This document shows, piece by piece, positions 26,171 to 33,937 of a stretch of DNA of 39,518 nt. This DNA is from an uncultured Lentisphaeria bacterium (GTDB taxonomy: Bacteria; Verrucomicrobiota; Lentisphaeria; Victivallales; UBA1829): the NCBI GenBank assembly GCA_949287225.1, contig CASEFP010000070.1:1-39518 (forward strand), in the 5' to 3' direction. Both the position numbers and the translations under genes were made by a program. The notes under the pieces are model-generated. The model was not told where the DNA came from and made no database searches. It was given only the letters and a program-made list of their open reading frames with translations. Every line of letters starts with the position of its first letter. Within the stretch, counting starts at the first letter, position 1.

Positions 26171-26189
26171 CTCCGGGAAACCATCGGAG
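26171..26189 (-). terminator. Stem-loop downstream of the minus-strand GT-C-like gene
   Basis: CTCCG (26171-26175) and CGGAG (26185-26189) pair around a 9-base loop, about 20 bases beyond the stop at 26210 on the minus strand. It is short and followed only by a few scattered Ts. Confidence 0.35.
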
Positions 26190-26209
26190 AAAAACAGCTT
26201 CAGATAAAC

Positions 26210-27784
26210 TTATTCCAGCAGAAAGACCGCGCCGTCCTTTGCCTCATAAACTGTTTTCCAGTCGTTGCGCTTCAGCAGGTTGACGAAATTCTCGCGTTTC
26301 GCCAGAAGAACAGCGTATTTCGCGTTGGTCAGGCGCCCGAGCAGCTTGTCGCTGTTCCGGATACGTTCGATGTTGAGCAGCAGCTTCTCCACTTGTTTCG
26401 CATGACGGGGATCCTGCGCAAACGAGAAAACCGGATCCATGCCCCATAGATAATAATTGCGGTCATTGGCAAAGAAAATCGTGGGGAAATCGCCCCAGTT
26501 CAGATTCACGACAGGTGTTTCCGGGGGAATGTTTTCACGCATCCATTTTCCGATTCCGAGCGCGGGATGCACCATCGCCGGCGTCAGTGTCAGATTCAGC
26601 CCCGAGGAAATCCCGCCGAGAACAAGCGCAAGAAGCGTGTAGACCAGAAACATCCGCTGCGGTTTCGCGCGGAGCGGAAGCAGCGCGTCCGCACGGAATG
26701 CTTCATTGAAAACAAGCGCCCCGAACAGCACCGTGAAAGGCACCGCGTATTCCACAGCGCGGAGCGCAACAAACATGCCGCAGGTAAGAAAGAGGGCGAG
26801 AAATCCGGTTGCCTTGATCTCCGGTGCAATCCCCTTCCATGTGCGCAGAATCGCCAGACGGCAGAAGCAGAGCAGCGAAAGATAGGCGAAAATATAAAAC
26901 GGAATCATTGCCTTGTGCCAGCGGAACTTCGGCGCAAGCATCTCCATGGGAAGCATCTCTGAACTGACCTTGTACGGATTGTCCGTCAGGATCGGTCCGA
27001 ACAGCGCGTCAAAGGACTGCACCTTCCAGATGAGAAACGAATTCGGGAACTGCGGATGGATCAGAAGCCCCAGCAGGACGCCGCTCAGGGCGGCCGCCGG
27101 AATCCAGAAGACTTTCGCGGAGTCACGCCGGAAACAGGCGCATGCAAATACCAGCGCCGGAATGACGATGAACTGCGGATTGGAGTAGGTCCACGCGTAG
27201 ACAAACGAGAGAACTCCCGCGCAGAGGATCCGGAAGCGGAGCGAACCCCGCGACAGCAGCGCGCAGGTCACCAGCAGATATGCTATGGAAAGCACGTGCG
27301 GACGCATCATCATCAGCCGGAACATGAAATTTGCCGACACGAACGGCAGCAGAATCGTGAAGAGCATGATGAAGGGCGGCGACACGCCCATGCGCCGCAT
27401 GGCGAAAATGAATGCGAGGAACACACACGCGATCAGCAGAAGCGACTGAAAATGAAACGGCGCTCCGTCCGGCAGCCCCAGCATGTCCCGGATACCGCAG
27501 ACGATCCAGAGAGCGCCGTGAAACAGGAGCTCCTTGTCCGCGAAGCGGTCATTCCAGACGGACATGGTCAGCCACGGGAACTTTTTTGCGCCGAACACAG
27601 AGGGCCCCAGTTCCGCCATCTTCATGTGATAATAGGCGTCGCTGTCGGTTTCTCCGCCGTCCATGACCAGCGGCCGGAGCACACACAGCCAGGCAAATGG
27701 AATCAGAAAGGCCAGAAGCAGGAAAATCCGCGTGCAGCGTCTGCCCGGCCGTTCAAAAAGTTCCCGGATGGAAGGATCGTTCAT
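26210..27784 (-). CDS. Polytopic membrane protein, GT-C glycosyltransferase-like
   Basis: A 524-residue inner-membrane protein with about ten hydrophobic segments between residues 18 and 420, and a soluble C-terminal region of about 110 residues. After the first segment comes ETDSDAYYHMKMAELGP, an acidic motif in the first extracytoplasmic loop. That arrangement is the hallmark of GT-C enzymes, which take sugars from polyprenyl-phosphate donors at the outer face of the membrane. The C-terminal part has NIPPETPVVNLNWGDFPTIFF and ends in a small alpha/beta region. No specific family can be named. The ATG is 7 bases after the mtnP stop; no good Shine-Dalgarno is seen, so it probably depends on translation from mtnP. 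Confidence 0.65.
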   Translation of the reverse strand: MNDPSIRELFERPGRRCTRIFLLLAFLIPFAWLCVLRPLVMDGGETDSDAYYHMKMAELGPSVFGAKKFPWLTMSVWNDRFADKELLFHGALWIVCGIRDMLGLPDGAPFHFQSLLLIACVFLAFIFAMRRMGVSPPFIMLFTILLPFVSANFMFRLMMMRPHVLSIAYLLVTCALLSRGSLRFRILCAGVLSFVYAWTYSNPQFIVIPALVFACACFRRDSAKVFWIPAAALSGVLLGLLIHPQFPNSFLIWKVQSFDALFGPILTDNPYKVSSEMLPMEMLAPKFRWHKAMIPFYIFAYLSLLCFCRLAILRTWKGIAPEIKATGFLALFLTCGMFVALRAVEYAVPFTVLFGALVFNEAFRADALLPLRAKPQRMFLVYTLLALVLGGISSGLNLTLTPAMVHPALGIGKWMRENIPPETPVVNLNWGDFPTIFFANDRNYYLWGMDPVFSFAQDPRHAKQVEKLLLNIERIRNSDKLLGRLTNAKYAVLLAKRENFVNLLKRNDWKTVYEAKDGAVFLLE

Positions 27785-27791
27785 ATGCGTT

Positions 27792-28679
27792 TCACTTGAG
27801 AGCCCCGTCGATCACAGGTGCGAGTTTTTTAAGAAGATGCGGTGCAATGGCATCCCTGCGCGTAATGATGGCGCCTTCCAGGGCGCGGGCGCAGGAGCAT
27901 TTGCGCTCCGGAAGCGGGAAGTTCTGCGCGGCATGCACGATGATCCTGGCGGCGAGCGCAAGGTTGGCCGCGAAATTCTCCTCGATCATCGCCACCGTGA
28001 CAAAGTCGTTGTGCGCCCGCCAGGAGTCGTAATCGGTAATCATCGCGATTGTGCTGTAGCAGATCCCGGCTTCGCGCGCGAGCTTGGCCTCCCCGAGATT
28101 GGTCATGCCGATGACGTCGAAGCCGAGCTGATGGTAAATGCGAGACTCCGCCGCAGTCGAAAACGCGGGGCCTTCCATGTTGACATAGGTTCCCCCGCGG
28201 TGAACAGCCGGACGTTTTCCGGTGTCAAGCAGTTCCGCGACCGCCTTTTCCGACACCTTCGCGGCGAATGCGGCAAGTTCCGGGCAGACCGGTTTGGCAA
28301 ACGGAACGTGTGCGACGATTCCCTCCCCGAAAAAGGTGTGCGCTGCGCTTTGTTTCGTGCGGTCGTAGAACTGGTCGATCACGACAATGTCGCGCGGCGC
28401 ATAACGCTCCTGAAGGCTGCCGACCGCGGAAATGCTCAGAATGTGCGTCACGCCGCGAACCTTGAGCGCGTAGATGTTCGCACGGTGGTTGATTTCGGAG
28501 GGAGCGATGGTATGCCCCTGTCCGTGCCGGGAGAGAAAAACCAGAGGGGTGTTTCCGATCGAACCCTCCACAATCTGGTCGGACGGGCTTCCGAACGGCG
28601 TAGACTGCCGGTGCGCATGGATGTTTTCCAGTCCCTCGATCTTTTCCAGGCCGCTGCCTCCGATGATTCCCAACTTCAT
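27792..28679 (-). CDS. mtnP: S-methyl-5'-thioadenosine phosphorylase
   Basis: Phosphorolysis of methylthioadenosine to adenine and methylthioribose-1-phosphate. The 295-residue protein has the expected length. Motifs are IGGSGL near residue 6, RHGQGHTIAPSEINHRANI (phosphate site), ISAVGSLQE, NMEGPAFSTAAESRIY and MTNLGEAKLAREAGICY. The later TDYDSW, with aspartate where purine nucleoside phosphorylases differ, favours the 6-aminopurine-specific MTAP type. The ATG at 28679 has AAGGAG upstream. A longer in-frame start at 28715 overlaps the -10 region of the candidate promoter and is rejected. It supplies the substrate for mtnA at 20851-21939. A GT-C-like gene follows in the same operon. Confidence 0.93.
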   Translation of the reverse strand: MKLGIIGGSGLEKIEGLENIHAHRQSTPFGSPSDQIVEGSIGNTPLVFLSRHGQGHTIAPSEINHRANIYALKVRGVTHILSISAVGSLQERYAPRDIVVIDQFYDRTKQSAAHTFFGEGIVAHVPFAKPVCPELAAFAAKVSEKAVAELLDTGKRPAVHRGGTYVNMEGPAFSTAAESRIYHQLGFDVIGMTNLGEAKLAREAGICYSTIAMITDYDSWRAHNDFVTVAMIEENFAANLALAARIIVHAAQNFPLPERKCSCARALEGAIITRRDAIAPHLLKKLAPVIDGALK

Positions 28680-28705
28680 GCTCCGTCTCCTTTCTGGTTC
28701 CCCGC

Positions 28706-28734
28706 AAAATAACATGACGCGGACGGTTTTTCAA
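28706..28734 (-). promoter_or_regulatory. Candidate promoter of mtnP
   Basis: On the minus strand there is TTGAAA (28729-28734), a 17-base spacer and TATTTT (28706-28711). The leader is about 20 bases to the ATG at 28679. It lies in the 205-base divergent gap 28680-28884. Confidence 0.6.
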
Positions 28735-28786
28735 ATCCGGAACGGAATTGTTTTCAAGGAAAATCGAAAGTTGGCATTTCCGGAGA

Positions 28787-28815
28787 TTGCAAAATCACCC
28801 CCGAGGAGTTACGTT
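28787..28815 (+). promoter_or_regulatory. Weak candidate promoter of the secreted-protein gene
   Basis: TTGCAA (28787-28792), a 17-base spacer and TACGTT (28810-28815), about 60 bases before the transcription unit's ATG at 28885. The -10 is poor. Confidence 0.35.
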
Positions 28816-28884
28816 ATTTCACCGGATGGCCGCCCGGAAGTTTCTCCGCCGTCCGTAAAAAAAACACAACCCGAAGGGGGATTC

Positions 28885-30135
28885 ATGCGAAACATCATTA
28901 CCCTGCTGATTCTATTCTCCGCCATCTTCCTGTTCTCCGCGCATGCGGACGATTTCGAGGATTTTGAGCAAGCTGCCGCGACGGTCGCATCCAACTACAA
29001 CCGGGCGGTGGACTCCCGCGGGACACGTTTTGAAACCAGCTACAAACAGCATGTGACAAACATGTGCGAACTGGCGAAAAAGGTGCAGCGCTCCATCGAC
29101 CGCCTGAAGCTGGGCGGAGATCTGGATCTGGTCTGGATCAGCGAGGAGATCCGCCAGATTTACAACGAAAACAACAAGGATTTCAAATCCGGCCAGAATA
29201 AGATGAAACGGATGGTCGGACGTTCTGAGGATCCCTCCACGCTCTTCAGGATCCTTGCCGCCGACATGAAAACCCTAAAAACCATGCGTTTCACCACGGA
29301 CAACGGCGGATCCATCAAGAATACGCTGATGGGGAGGCGCCGCCTTCTCGCTTATGACCGGATTCTCAAGTTCTTCATCAAATACCAGTCGACTTACCGC
29401 AAGGCGAAGGATGACGACGACTCCTTCCGGAAACTCTTCGACAAACGGATGACGGTTCTGAAAAATCTTGCGGCGTCGCTGGACAGCGATCTCCGCAGAA
29501 AAAATCCGAATTCCGCCATGAATGTGAAACTCGCGGAAGAGACTTCCATCATGCTCAAGAACTTCGAGGAACTTTACAAGTCGCAGAAGAAGAAAAATAC
29601 CTATACGGTGAAACGGGCGGGCTCTTCCACGACCGTCAACGCGCTCGCTTCCGAAATGCATTTTGCGCATCAGAACATCCGCAAATTTCTGATTGAGCTC
29701 AACAACGCCGGAATCGAAACGGATTCGCTCACTGAAACTCCGGAGAATGCCGGAACGGAAAACGGAAAGGACGCCGACTCTCCGGAAGCCAGGTATGGCA
29801 AAATGTCCCCGGACGAACTCGCCGCGGAACTGAACAGGCGCAGAAAGGAAATCTACCGCTCGAACACCTCCATGGACGGCTTCGACCGCGATGTGCTCTC
29901 CGAGTATCTCGCCACACTATCACGCGAACAGAAGCGGGACTACAACAAATATCTGCGCGAATACCGTGAGGCCGGCTATAAAAACAACCAGGCGACCCGG
30001 TCGGCGATTCTCCAGCTCCATACCCGGCTGATCAGCGAAAAGAACACGATGACTTCAAAGGAAATGACCGAAGCCCTGATGCGCCTGGATAAAATAAAGA
30101 AGAAAGAAAACAAGGAACTTGACATTCTGGATTGA
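28885..30135 (+). CDS. Secreted helical protein of unknown family
   Basis: A 416-residue protein with a Sec signal peptide (MRNIITLLILFSAIFLFSAHA-D). The mature part is rich in charged residues and almost wholly helical. It has no recognisable catalytic motif and no cysteines other than the one in TNMCELAKK. A low-complexity acidic linker (about 285-312, ETPENAGTENGKDAD) separates two helical parts. The C-terminal part has LSREQKRDYNKYLREYREAGYKN-type helices, and the protein ends in a lysine-rich stretch. The ATG at 28885 has GAAGGGGG upstream; an open frame extends back to 28474 through mtnP on the opposite strand and is not coding. An AraC regulator follows 46 bases downstream. Function unknown. 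Confidence 0.72.
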   Translation: MRNIITLLILFSAIFLFSAHADDFEDFEQAAATVASNYNRAVDSRGTRFETSYKQHVTNMCELAKKVQRSIDRLKLGGDLDLVWISEEIRQIYNENNKDFKSGQNKMKRMVGRSEDPSTLFRILAADMKTLKTMRFTTDNGGSIKNTLMGRRRLLAYDRILKFFIKYQSTYRKAKDDDDSFRKLFDKRMTVLKNLAASLDSDLRRKNPNSAMNVKLAEETSIMLKNFEELYKSQKKKNTYTVKRAGSSTTVNALASEMHFAHQNIRKFLIELNNAGIETDSLTETPENAGTENGKDADSPEARYGKMSPDELAAELNRRRKEIYRSNTSMDGFDRDVLSEYLATLSREQKRDYNKYLREYREAGYKNNQATRSAILQLHTRLISEKNTMTSKEMTEALMRLDKIKKKENKELDILD

Positions 30136-30162
30136 TCCGCACAATTGCGGCACGGTTCCTTG
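30111..30162 (+). repeat. Nested inverted repeat between the secreted-protein and AraC genes
   Basis: CAAGGAAC (30111-30118) is complementary to GTTCCTTG (30155-30162). Inside it CCGCA (30137-30141) and TGCGG (30146-30150) form a second stem with loop CAAT. The outer arms straddle the stop codon at 30133-30135. It could be an attenuator, a terminator without T-tract, or an operator for the AraC protein. Confidence 0.4.
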
Positions 30163-30181
30163 AGAAGAAAGACGCCACCCG

Positions 30182-31078
30182 ATGGAAATTGATCCGGATA
30201 TCCGAAAAAGTATTTTCGAAACCCATGAGAAATGGGGGTCGCCCGGCCTGCTCTTCACTTCCCGGAAGCCGCACCTTCATGCCATGCTTTCCGGCTGCGG
30301 CTACGAAACCCGCAGATCCACAGCTTATGACTTCAGCGGCCTCTCCCGCGGCACAGCGGAATTTACCATTTTCCAGTACACCGTCTCCGGGGAAGGCTCC
30401 CTGGATTACGAAGGCAGAACCTTCAAGATGCACGCCGGAGATGCCATGATCCTTCATGTCCCGCACAATCACCGCTATTATCTCGCCCCGGACGCCGGAC
30501 ACTGGCGGCATCTGTTCTTCACAATCTTCGGGATGGAAGCGGTAAGGCTGATGCGCGAGGCGGAAACCACCTGCGGCCCCGTTATTCATCTGGAACCCGA
30601 CACACCTCTGCTGCAGTACATTCTTTCCGTTTTCACCGAGCTGAAGCATGAGGGAATGCGTTCCCGGTTCCAGGCTTCGGCAATCGCATACAGATTCGTT
30701 ATGCTGCTCCACGAATCGTTTTCCGACGCATCGTTCTCCGGCTCCCCGCGGGACAGAACATTCATCCGGAGCGTTCTGGAATTCTGCATGAAACATCTGG
30801 CGGATGACATCAACGTGGACGACATCGCACGCGCAGCAGGCTACAGCCGTTATCATTTTTCCAGGATTTTCCATCAGCTTTACGGAATGCCGCCATCGAA
30901 ATTTCTCGTGGAACTGCGATTGAAATCCGCCGTCCGCATTCTGCAGATGGAGTGCTGCACGATCAAGGAAACCGCGGCCCGCTGCGGTTTCAAGGATGAA
31001 AGCTATTTCTGCAAGGTATTCCGCAAGGCGCACGGAGTCTCCCCGGACGCATTCCGGCGGGCCCCCGCCGGGAAATAA
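30182..31078 (+). CDS. AraC family transcriptional regulator with cupin sensor domain
   Basis: A 298-residue cytoplasmic regulator. Residues about 50-140 form a cupin-like sensor: QYTVSGEGSLDYEGRTFKMHAGDAMIL, then VPHNHRYYLAP. Residues about 195-295 carry the two helix-turn-helix units, the first in VDDIARAAGYSRYHFSRIFHQLYGMPPSKFL and the second in IKETAARCGFKDESYFCKVFRKAHGVSPDAFR, which is the standard AraC signature ending. It probably senses a sugar or oligosaccharide and activates nearby genes. Its target may be the secreted-protein gene upstream or an operon outside this window. The start at 30182 has only a weak AAGAAAG site. Confidence 0.9.
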   Translation: MEIDPDIRKSIFETHEKWGSPGLLFTSRKPHLHAMLSGCGYETRRSTAYDFSGLSRGTAEFTIFQYTVSGEGSLDYEGRTFKMHAGDAMILHVPHNHRYYLAPDAGHWRHLFFTIFGMEAVRLMREAETTCGPVIHLEPDTPLLQYILSVFTELKHEGMRSRFQASAIAYRFVMLLHESFSDASFSGSPRDRTFIRSVLEFCMKHLADDINVDDIARAAGYSRYHFSRIFHQLYGMPPSKFLVELRLKSAVRILQMECCTIKETAARCGFKDESYFCKVFRKAHGVSPDAFRRAPAGK

Positions 31079-31100
31079 TCCGTCTTTCCTTCCGCGGCAT

Positions 31101-31895
31101 TCACGGGTGTGTATAAACTTCGCCGCACTCGAAATAATCTGTCTCGAAATCTTTGAAACGTTCCCGCATGAGATCACTCAGAAGGCGCATGCCTTCGCGT
31201 TCGGAAGGAATATGCCCGAGAATCAGAAGCGCCTTGCGGAAGCCGAGCTGGGCGGCGTCACGCGCGTATTCACCGAGTTTCCACTCGCACGCTTCACCGG
31301 TCAGAACGACGTCGATCTCATCGCTGCACAGCTCCTCGAACACGCCGTTCGGCGTGCCGAAACAGAGAGAAATCCGCCTGCAGGGAAAATCCAGAGCGCC
31401 GCAGATGCGTACGTGATGCGCATGGAGTTTATCCCGGAAACGCAATGCCAGTTCGCGCGGCGTCACGGGTTCCTCCAGACGGAAACGGTTGACCGCGCAA
31501 TGACTTCCCTTGATCCATTCTCCTTTGAGTCCCAGAGCACGGACACCACCTTCGCCGATCATGTCCTTGTATTTGACATGCGGGTGATCGTGATAACGCC
31601 AGACCGCAAGGCCCGTTTCCCTTAGAAGCTGTTCCTTGGCGGCTGTGACCGGATCATGTTCGAGGTGTTTGTCGTAATGGTCGTAAAACGTCGGTTCGTG
31701 GACGATCAGAAGCTGGCCCCCCCATCGCGCGGCGGCACGGATGACCTCCGGCGTGGCAAACATCGAAACCGCAACTTTCCGGATCTCCGTTTCGGGATTG
31801 CCGCACTTCAGGGTGTCGCATGAATTCGAATAATCATGCGGCCCGCCATCGGCACACCAGTTGAAAAGTTCCTGCATCAAAGTTTGAATCTTCAT
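31101..31895 (-). CDS. NIF3/YbgI-type dinuclear metal-centre protein
   Basis: A 264-residue member of the NIF3 family, conserved proteins with a two-metal site and toroidal hexamer structure whose biochemical role is unsettled. Metal-ligand motifs are visible: LLIVHEPTFYDHYD near residue 63, HDHPHVKYKDM near 102 and LLILGHIPSEREG near 222. A strong AAAGGAG lies before the ATG. It is 59 bases downstream of the ABC flippase gene on the same strand, and ends 22 bases from the AraC gene in the opposite orientation. The common HHxxF signature is replaced by HEPTF here, so this is a divergent subfamily. Confidence 0.85.
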   Translation of the reverse strand: MKIQTLMQELFNWCADGGPHDYSNSCDTLKCGNPETEIRKVAVSMFATPEVIRAAARWGGQLLIVHEPTFYDHYDKHLEHDPVTAAKEQLLRETGLAVWRYHDHPHVKYKDMIGEGGVRALGLKGEWIKGSHCAVNRFRLEEPVTPRELALRFRDKLHAHHVRICGALDFPCRRISLCFGTPNGVFEELCSDEIDVVLTGEACEWKLGEYARDAAQLGFRKALLILGHIPSEREGMRLLSDLMRERFKDFETDYFECGEVYTHP

Positions 31896-31926
31896 TATCC
31901 CGCTCCTTTCATTTCAGAAACTGAAT

Positions 31927-31939
31927 CCGGGAAACCCGG
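31927..31939 (-). terminator. Short hairpin between the ABC flippase and NIF3 genes
   Basis: CCGGG (31927-31931), AAA and CCCGG (31935-31939) form a 5-pair, 3-base-loop hairpin in the 59-base gap. No T-tract follows on the minus strand. It may only attenuate or mark the end of the upstream gene. Confidence 0.3.
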
Positions 31940-31954
31940 CTCGGAAACACGCAT

Positions 31955-33718
31955 TCATACGGAATCATCGTGCCGGGATTCAGCATGAGACGGCAGCTCC
32001 GGGCCGGTTTGCTCCGGAGTTTTTTTCACAATCGGCTCCAGCGGAATGGTTCTGTCACAGTATTTCAGGCTGGAAAGCCGATGCGCAATCATGATGATCG
32101 TGATGGAGCCTCTGAGCGTGTGAAGAGCATCAATAAAGGCTTTCTCCGTTTCGTTATCCAGGGCGCTGGTCGCCTCATCGAGAATCAGCAGTTCCGGCTG
32201 CTGATACAGCGCACGCGCGATGGCAATCCGCTGGCGCTGTCCGCCGGAAATGGTGCTGCTGAGCTCACCGATGATCGTATGCTCCTTTTCCGGCAGGCTC
32301 TGAACGAAATCATAAATCTGGGCTGTTTTCATGGCTTCCGCCACTCTCGCATCGTCAATATCCTCCGGCCGGCAGAAAGCGATGTTATTACGAATCGAAT
32401 CATTCAGGAGATAAATGTTCTGGGAAACATAGCCGATCTTCGAACGCCACTCCTTCAGGTTGTCGAAGATGCTGACCCCGTCAACGAGAATATCTCCCGC
32501 ATCGGGAGTCAGAAAACCGATGATCAGATCCGCCAGAGTCGTCTTGCCGCTCCCGGACGGACCGGTCAGCGCGACAGATTCATGATGACGGATGACTGCG
32601 GAAAAATTCCGAAATATCTCATGTTCCCCGTAGGAAAAGGATAAATTCCGGATCTCCAGATCCTTCCGGAAATGAATCGGTTTCGCAGTCTTTTCCAGGG
32701 ATTCCACTTCAAAATCGGTCAGGTCGTCATACAGTTTGTTCAGGATGAAAACCCCGCCTTGGACGTTCACCAGATTGTACTGGATTCTGTTGAAGGACGG
32801 CAGAAGCCGGAACATTGCGGCAATGAAAATCGCCGCATACATAATGATATGTGAAAGAGAGGTGTTCATCCCGATCAGAACAATCAGAATCAGCATCGCA
32901 ATAACCACTGCCAGAAGCTCTATGGTCAGACGGGGCACCTGCGAAATGTCATACAGCTTTTTTTCCGCACGGGAAAGATTCCAGCGGGAATCCACCACGG
33001 ATTCGATGAAACAGGATTCATCGCAGGATAATTTCACCTCCTTGATCGTGGCCAGCGCCTGCAGGATGGCTTTGCTGTACCGGCCGTTCCAGACGAACTG
33101 TTCCATGCCGAGTTTTTCAATGTATTTTTTTACAGGAAGATAGGCGGCCAGCGTAATGAAACCAAGCAGCAGAACCATTACGGCCGCGACGGGCATGATG
33201 ACACAGATCCCGCAGAACAGCGTGACCACGACAAACAGTTCCGAAAAGAGAAAGAGCAGCGGCTGCAGCACCTGTCCCAGCAGCGTACGGATGTTCTGGA
33301 CACGATTCATCAGTTCGCTCATACCGTTTTGGACATGAAAGAGATAAGGCGCCGAAATATAGTTGATGATGAGATTTCTTGTCAGAATCTTGGTGAGATC
33401 GGATACAAAACGCGACTGGTTCCAGATCATGAAATAGTTGAAAACAGTTTTGAATACCGCAAACATAATCACCAGAAGTGCGAGATAAACGATGAACCGG
33501 TGCTCGGGCGGACTCCCGCAGAAACGGTATATTTTCCCCAGAAAGCCCGCTTGTTCCGTCCAGTTCGGAGTCGATACGGCAAGCACCAGCGGTATCAGCA
33601 GCCCCAGCATGCAAAGCTCAAGAAGGGCACTGCATCCCATCAGAAAAATCAGAAAAAGCGCAAAAAATTTGTATTTCGGCGGCAGAATCCGTCTTAATTT
33701 ATTGATAATATCCAACAT
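31955..33718 (-). CDS. ABC exporter, fused permease and ATPase, PglK-like
   Basis: A 587-residue half-transporter. Residues about 15-330 hold six membrane segments; the N-terminus LRRILPPKYKFFALFLIFLMG with LLELCMLGLLIPLVLAV resembles flippases such as PglK that move lipid-linked oligosaccharides. The ATPase at about 350-570 has GPSGSGKTTL, SGGQRQRIAIARAL, LLILDEATSALD and the H-loop AHRLSS. The ATG at 33718 is chosen. Its AGGAAGAG lies 13-14 bases upstream, slightly far. A TTG start at 33793 is rejected because it falls inside the -35 box. A lipid- or glycan-exporting role is inferred. NIF3 follows it; a glycoside hydrolase gene lies upstream. Confidence 0.85.
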   Translation of the reverse strand: MLDIINKLRRILPPKYKFFALFLIFLMGCSALLELCMLGLLIPLVLAVSTPNWTEQAGFLGKIYRFCGSPPEHRFIVYLALLVIMFAVFKTVFNYFMIWNQSRFVSDLTKILTRNLIINYISAPYLFHVQNGMSELMNRVQNIRTLLGQVLQPLLFLFSELFVVVTLFCGICVIMPVAAVMVLLLGFITLAAYLPVKKYIEKLGMEQFVWNGRYSKAILQALATIKEVKLSCDESCFIESVVDSRWNLSRAEKKLYDISQVPRLTIELLAVVIAMLILIVLIGMNTSLSHIIMYAAIFIAAMFRLLPSFNRIQYNLVNVQGGVFILNKLYDDLTDFEVESLEKTAKPIHFRKDLEIRNLSFSYGEHEIFRNFSAVIRHHESVALTGPSGSGKTTLADLIIGFLTPDAGDILVDGVSIFDNLKEWRSKIGYVSQNIYLLNDSIRNNIAFCRPEDIDDARVAEAMKTAQIYDFVQSLPEKEHTIIGELSSTISGGQRQRIAIARALYQQPELLILDEATSALDNETEKAFIDALHTLRGSITIIMIAHRLSSLKYCDRTIPLEPIVKKTPEQTGPELPSHAESRHDDSV

Positions 33719-33765
33719 CCGCTGATGATTCTCTTCCTGTTTCTTTGTATTGAAATCTTCCTCAT

Positions 33766-33793
33766 AACATACCCGGACATATCCAGATTTCAA
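33766..33793 (-). promoter_or_regulatory. Candidate promoter of the ABC flippase gene
   Basis: On the minus strand there is TTGAAA (33788-33793), a 16-base spacer and TATGTT (33766-33771). The transcript would start near 33759, about 41 bases before the ATG. The rest of the gap to 33937 is AT-rich without a clear terminator. Confidence 0.55.
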
Positions 33794-33937
33794 ATGACAA
33801 GAAAAAAATTACCACGAAACCCCTGAAAAACGAGGAAAAACCGGGAAGCAGATAATTTCACGCATGCAGGGAGAAAACATAGCTCCGACATGGACACGGA
33901 CCAAAGAATACTCCGGGGCCGGATGCGGAAGAATCAT

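Noticed and set aside
30119..30147. TTGACA at 30119-30124 as a promoter for the AraC gene
   Set aside because: The -35 is perfect, but no acceptable -10 lies at 16-18 bases; the best match there is CAATTG. It also falls in the end of the secreted-protein gene.
33719..33793. Upstream TTG start for the ABC flippase
   Set aside because: The TTG at 33793 is part of the TTGAAA -35 box, so it cannot be on the transcript from that promoter.
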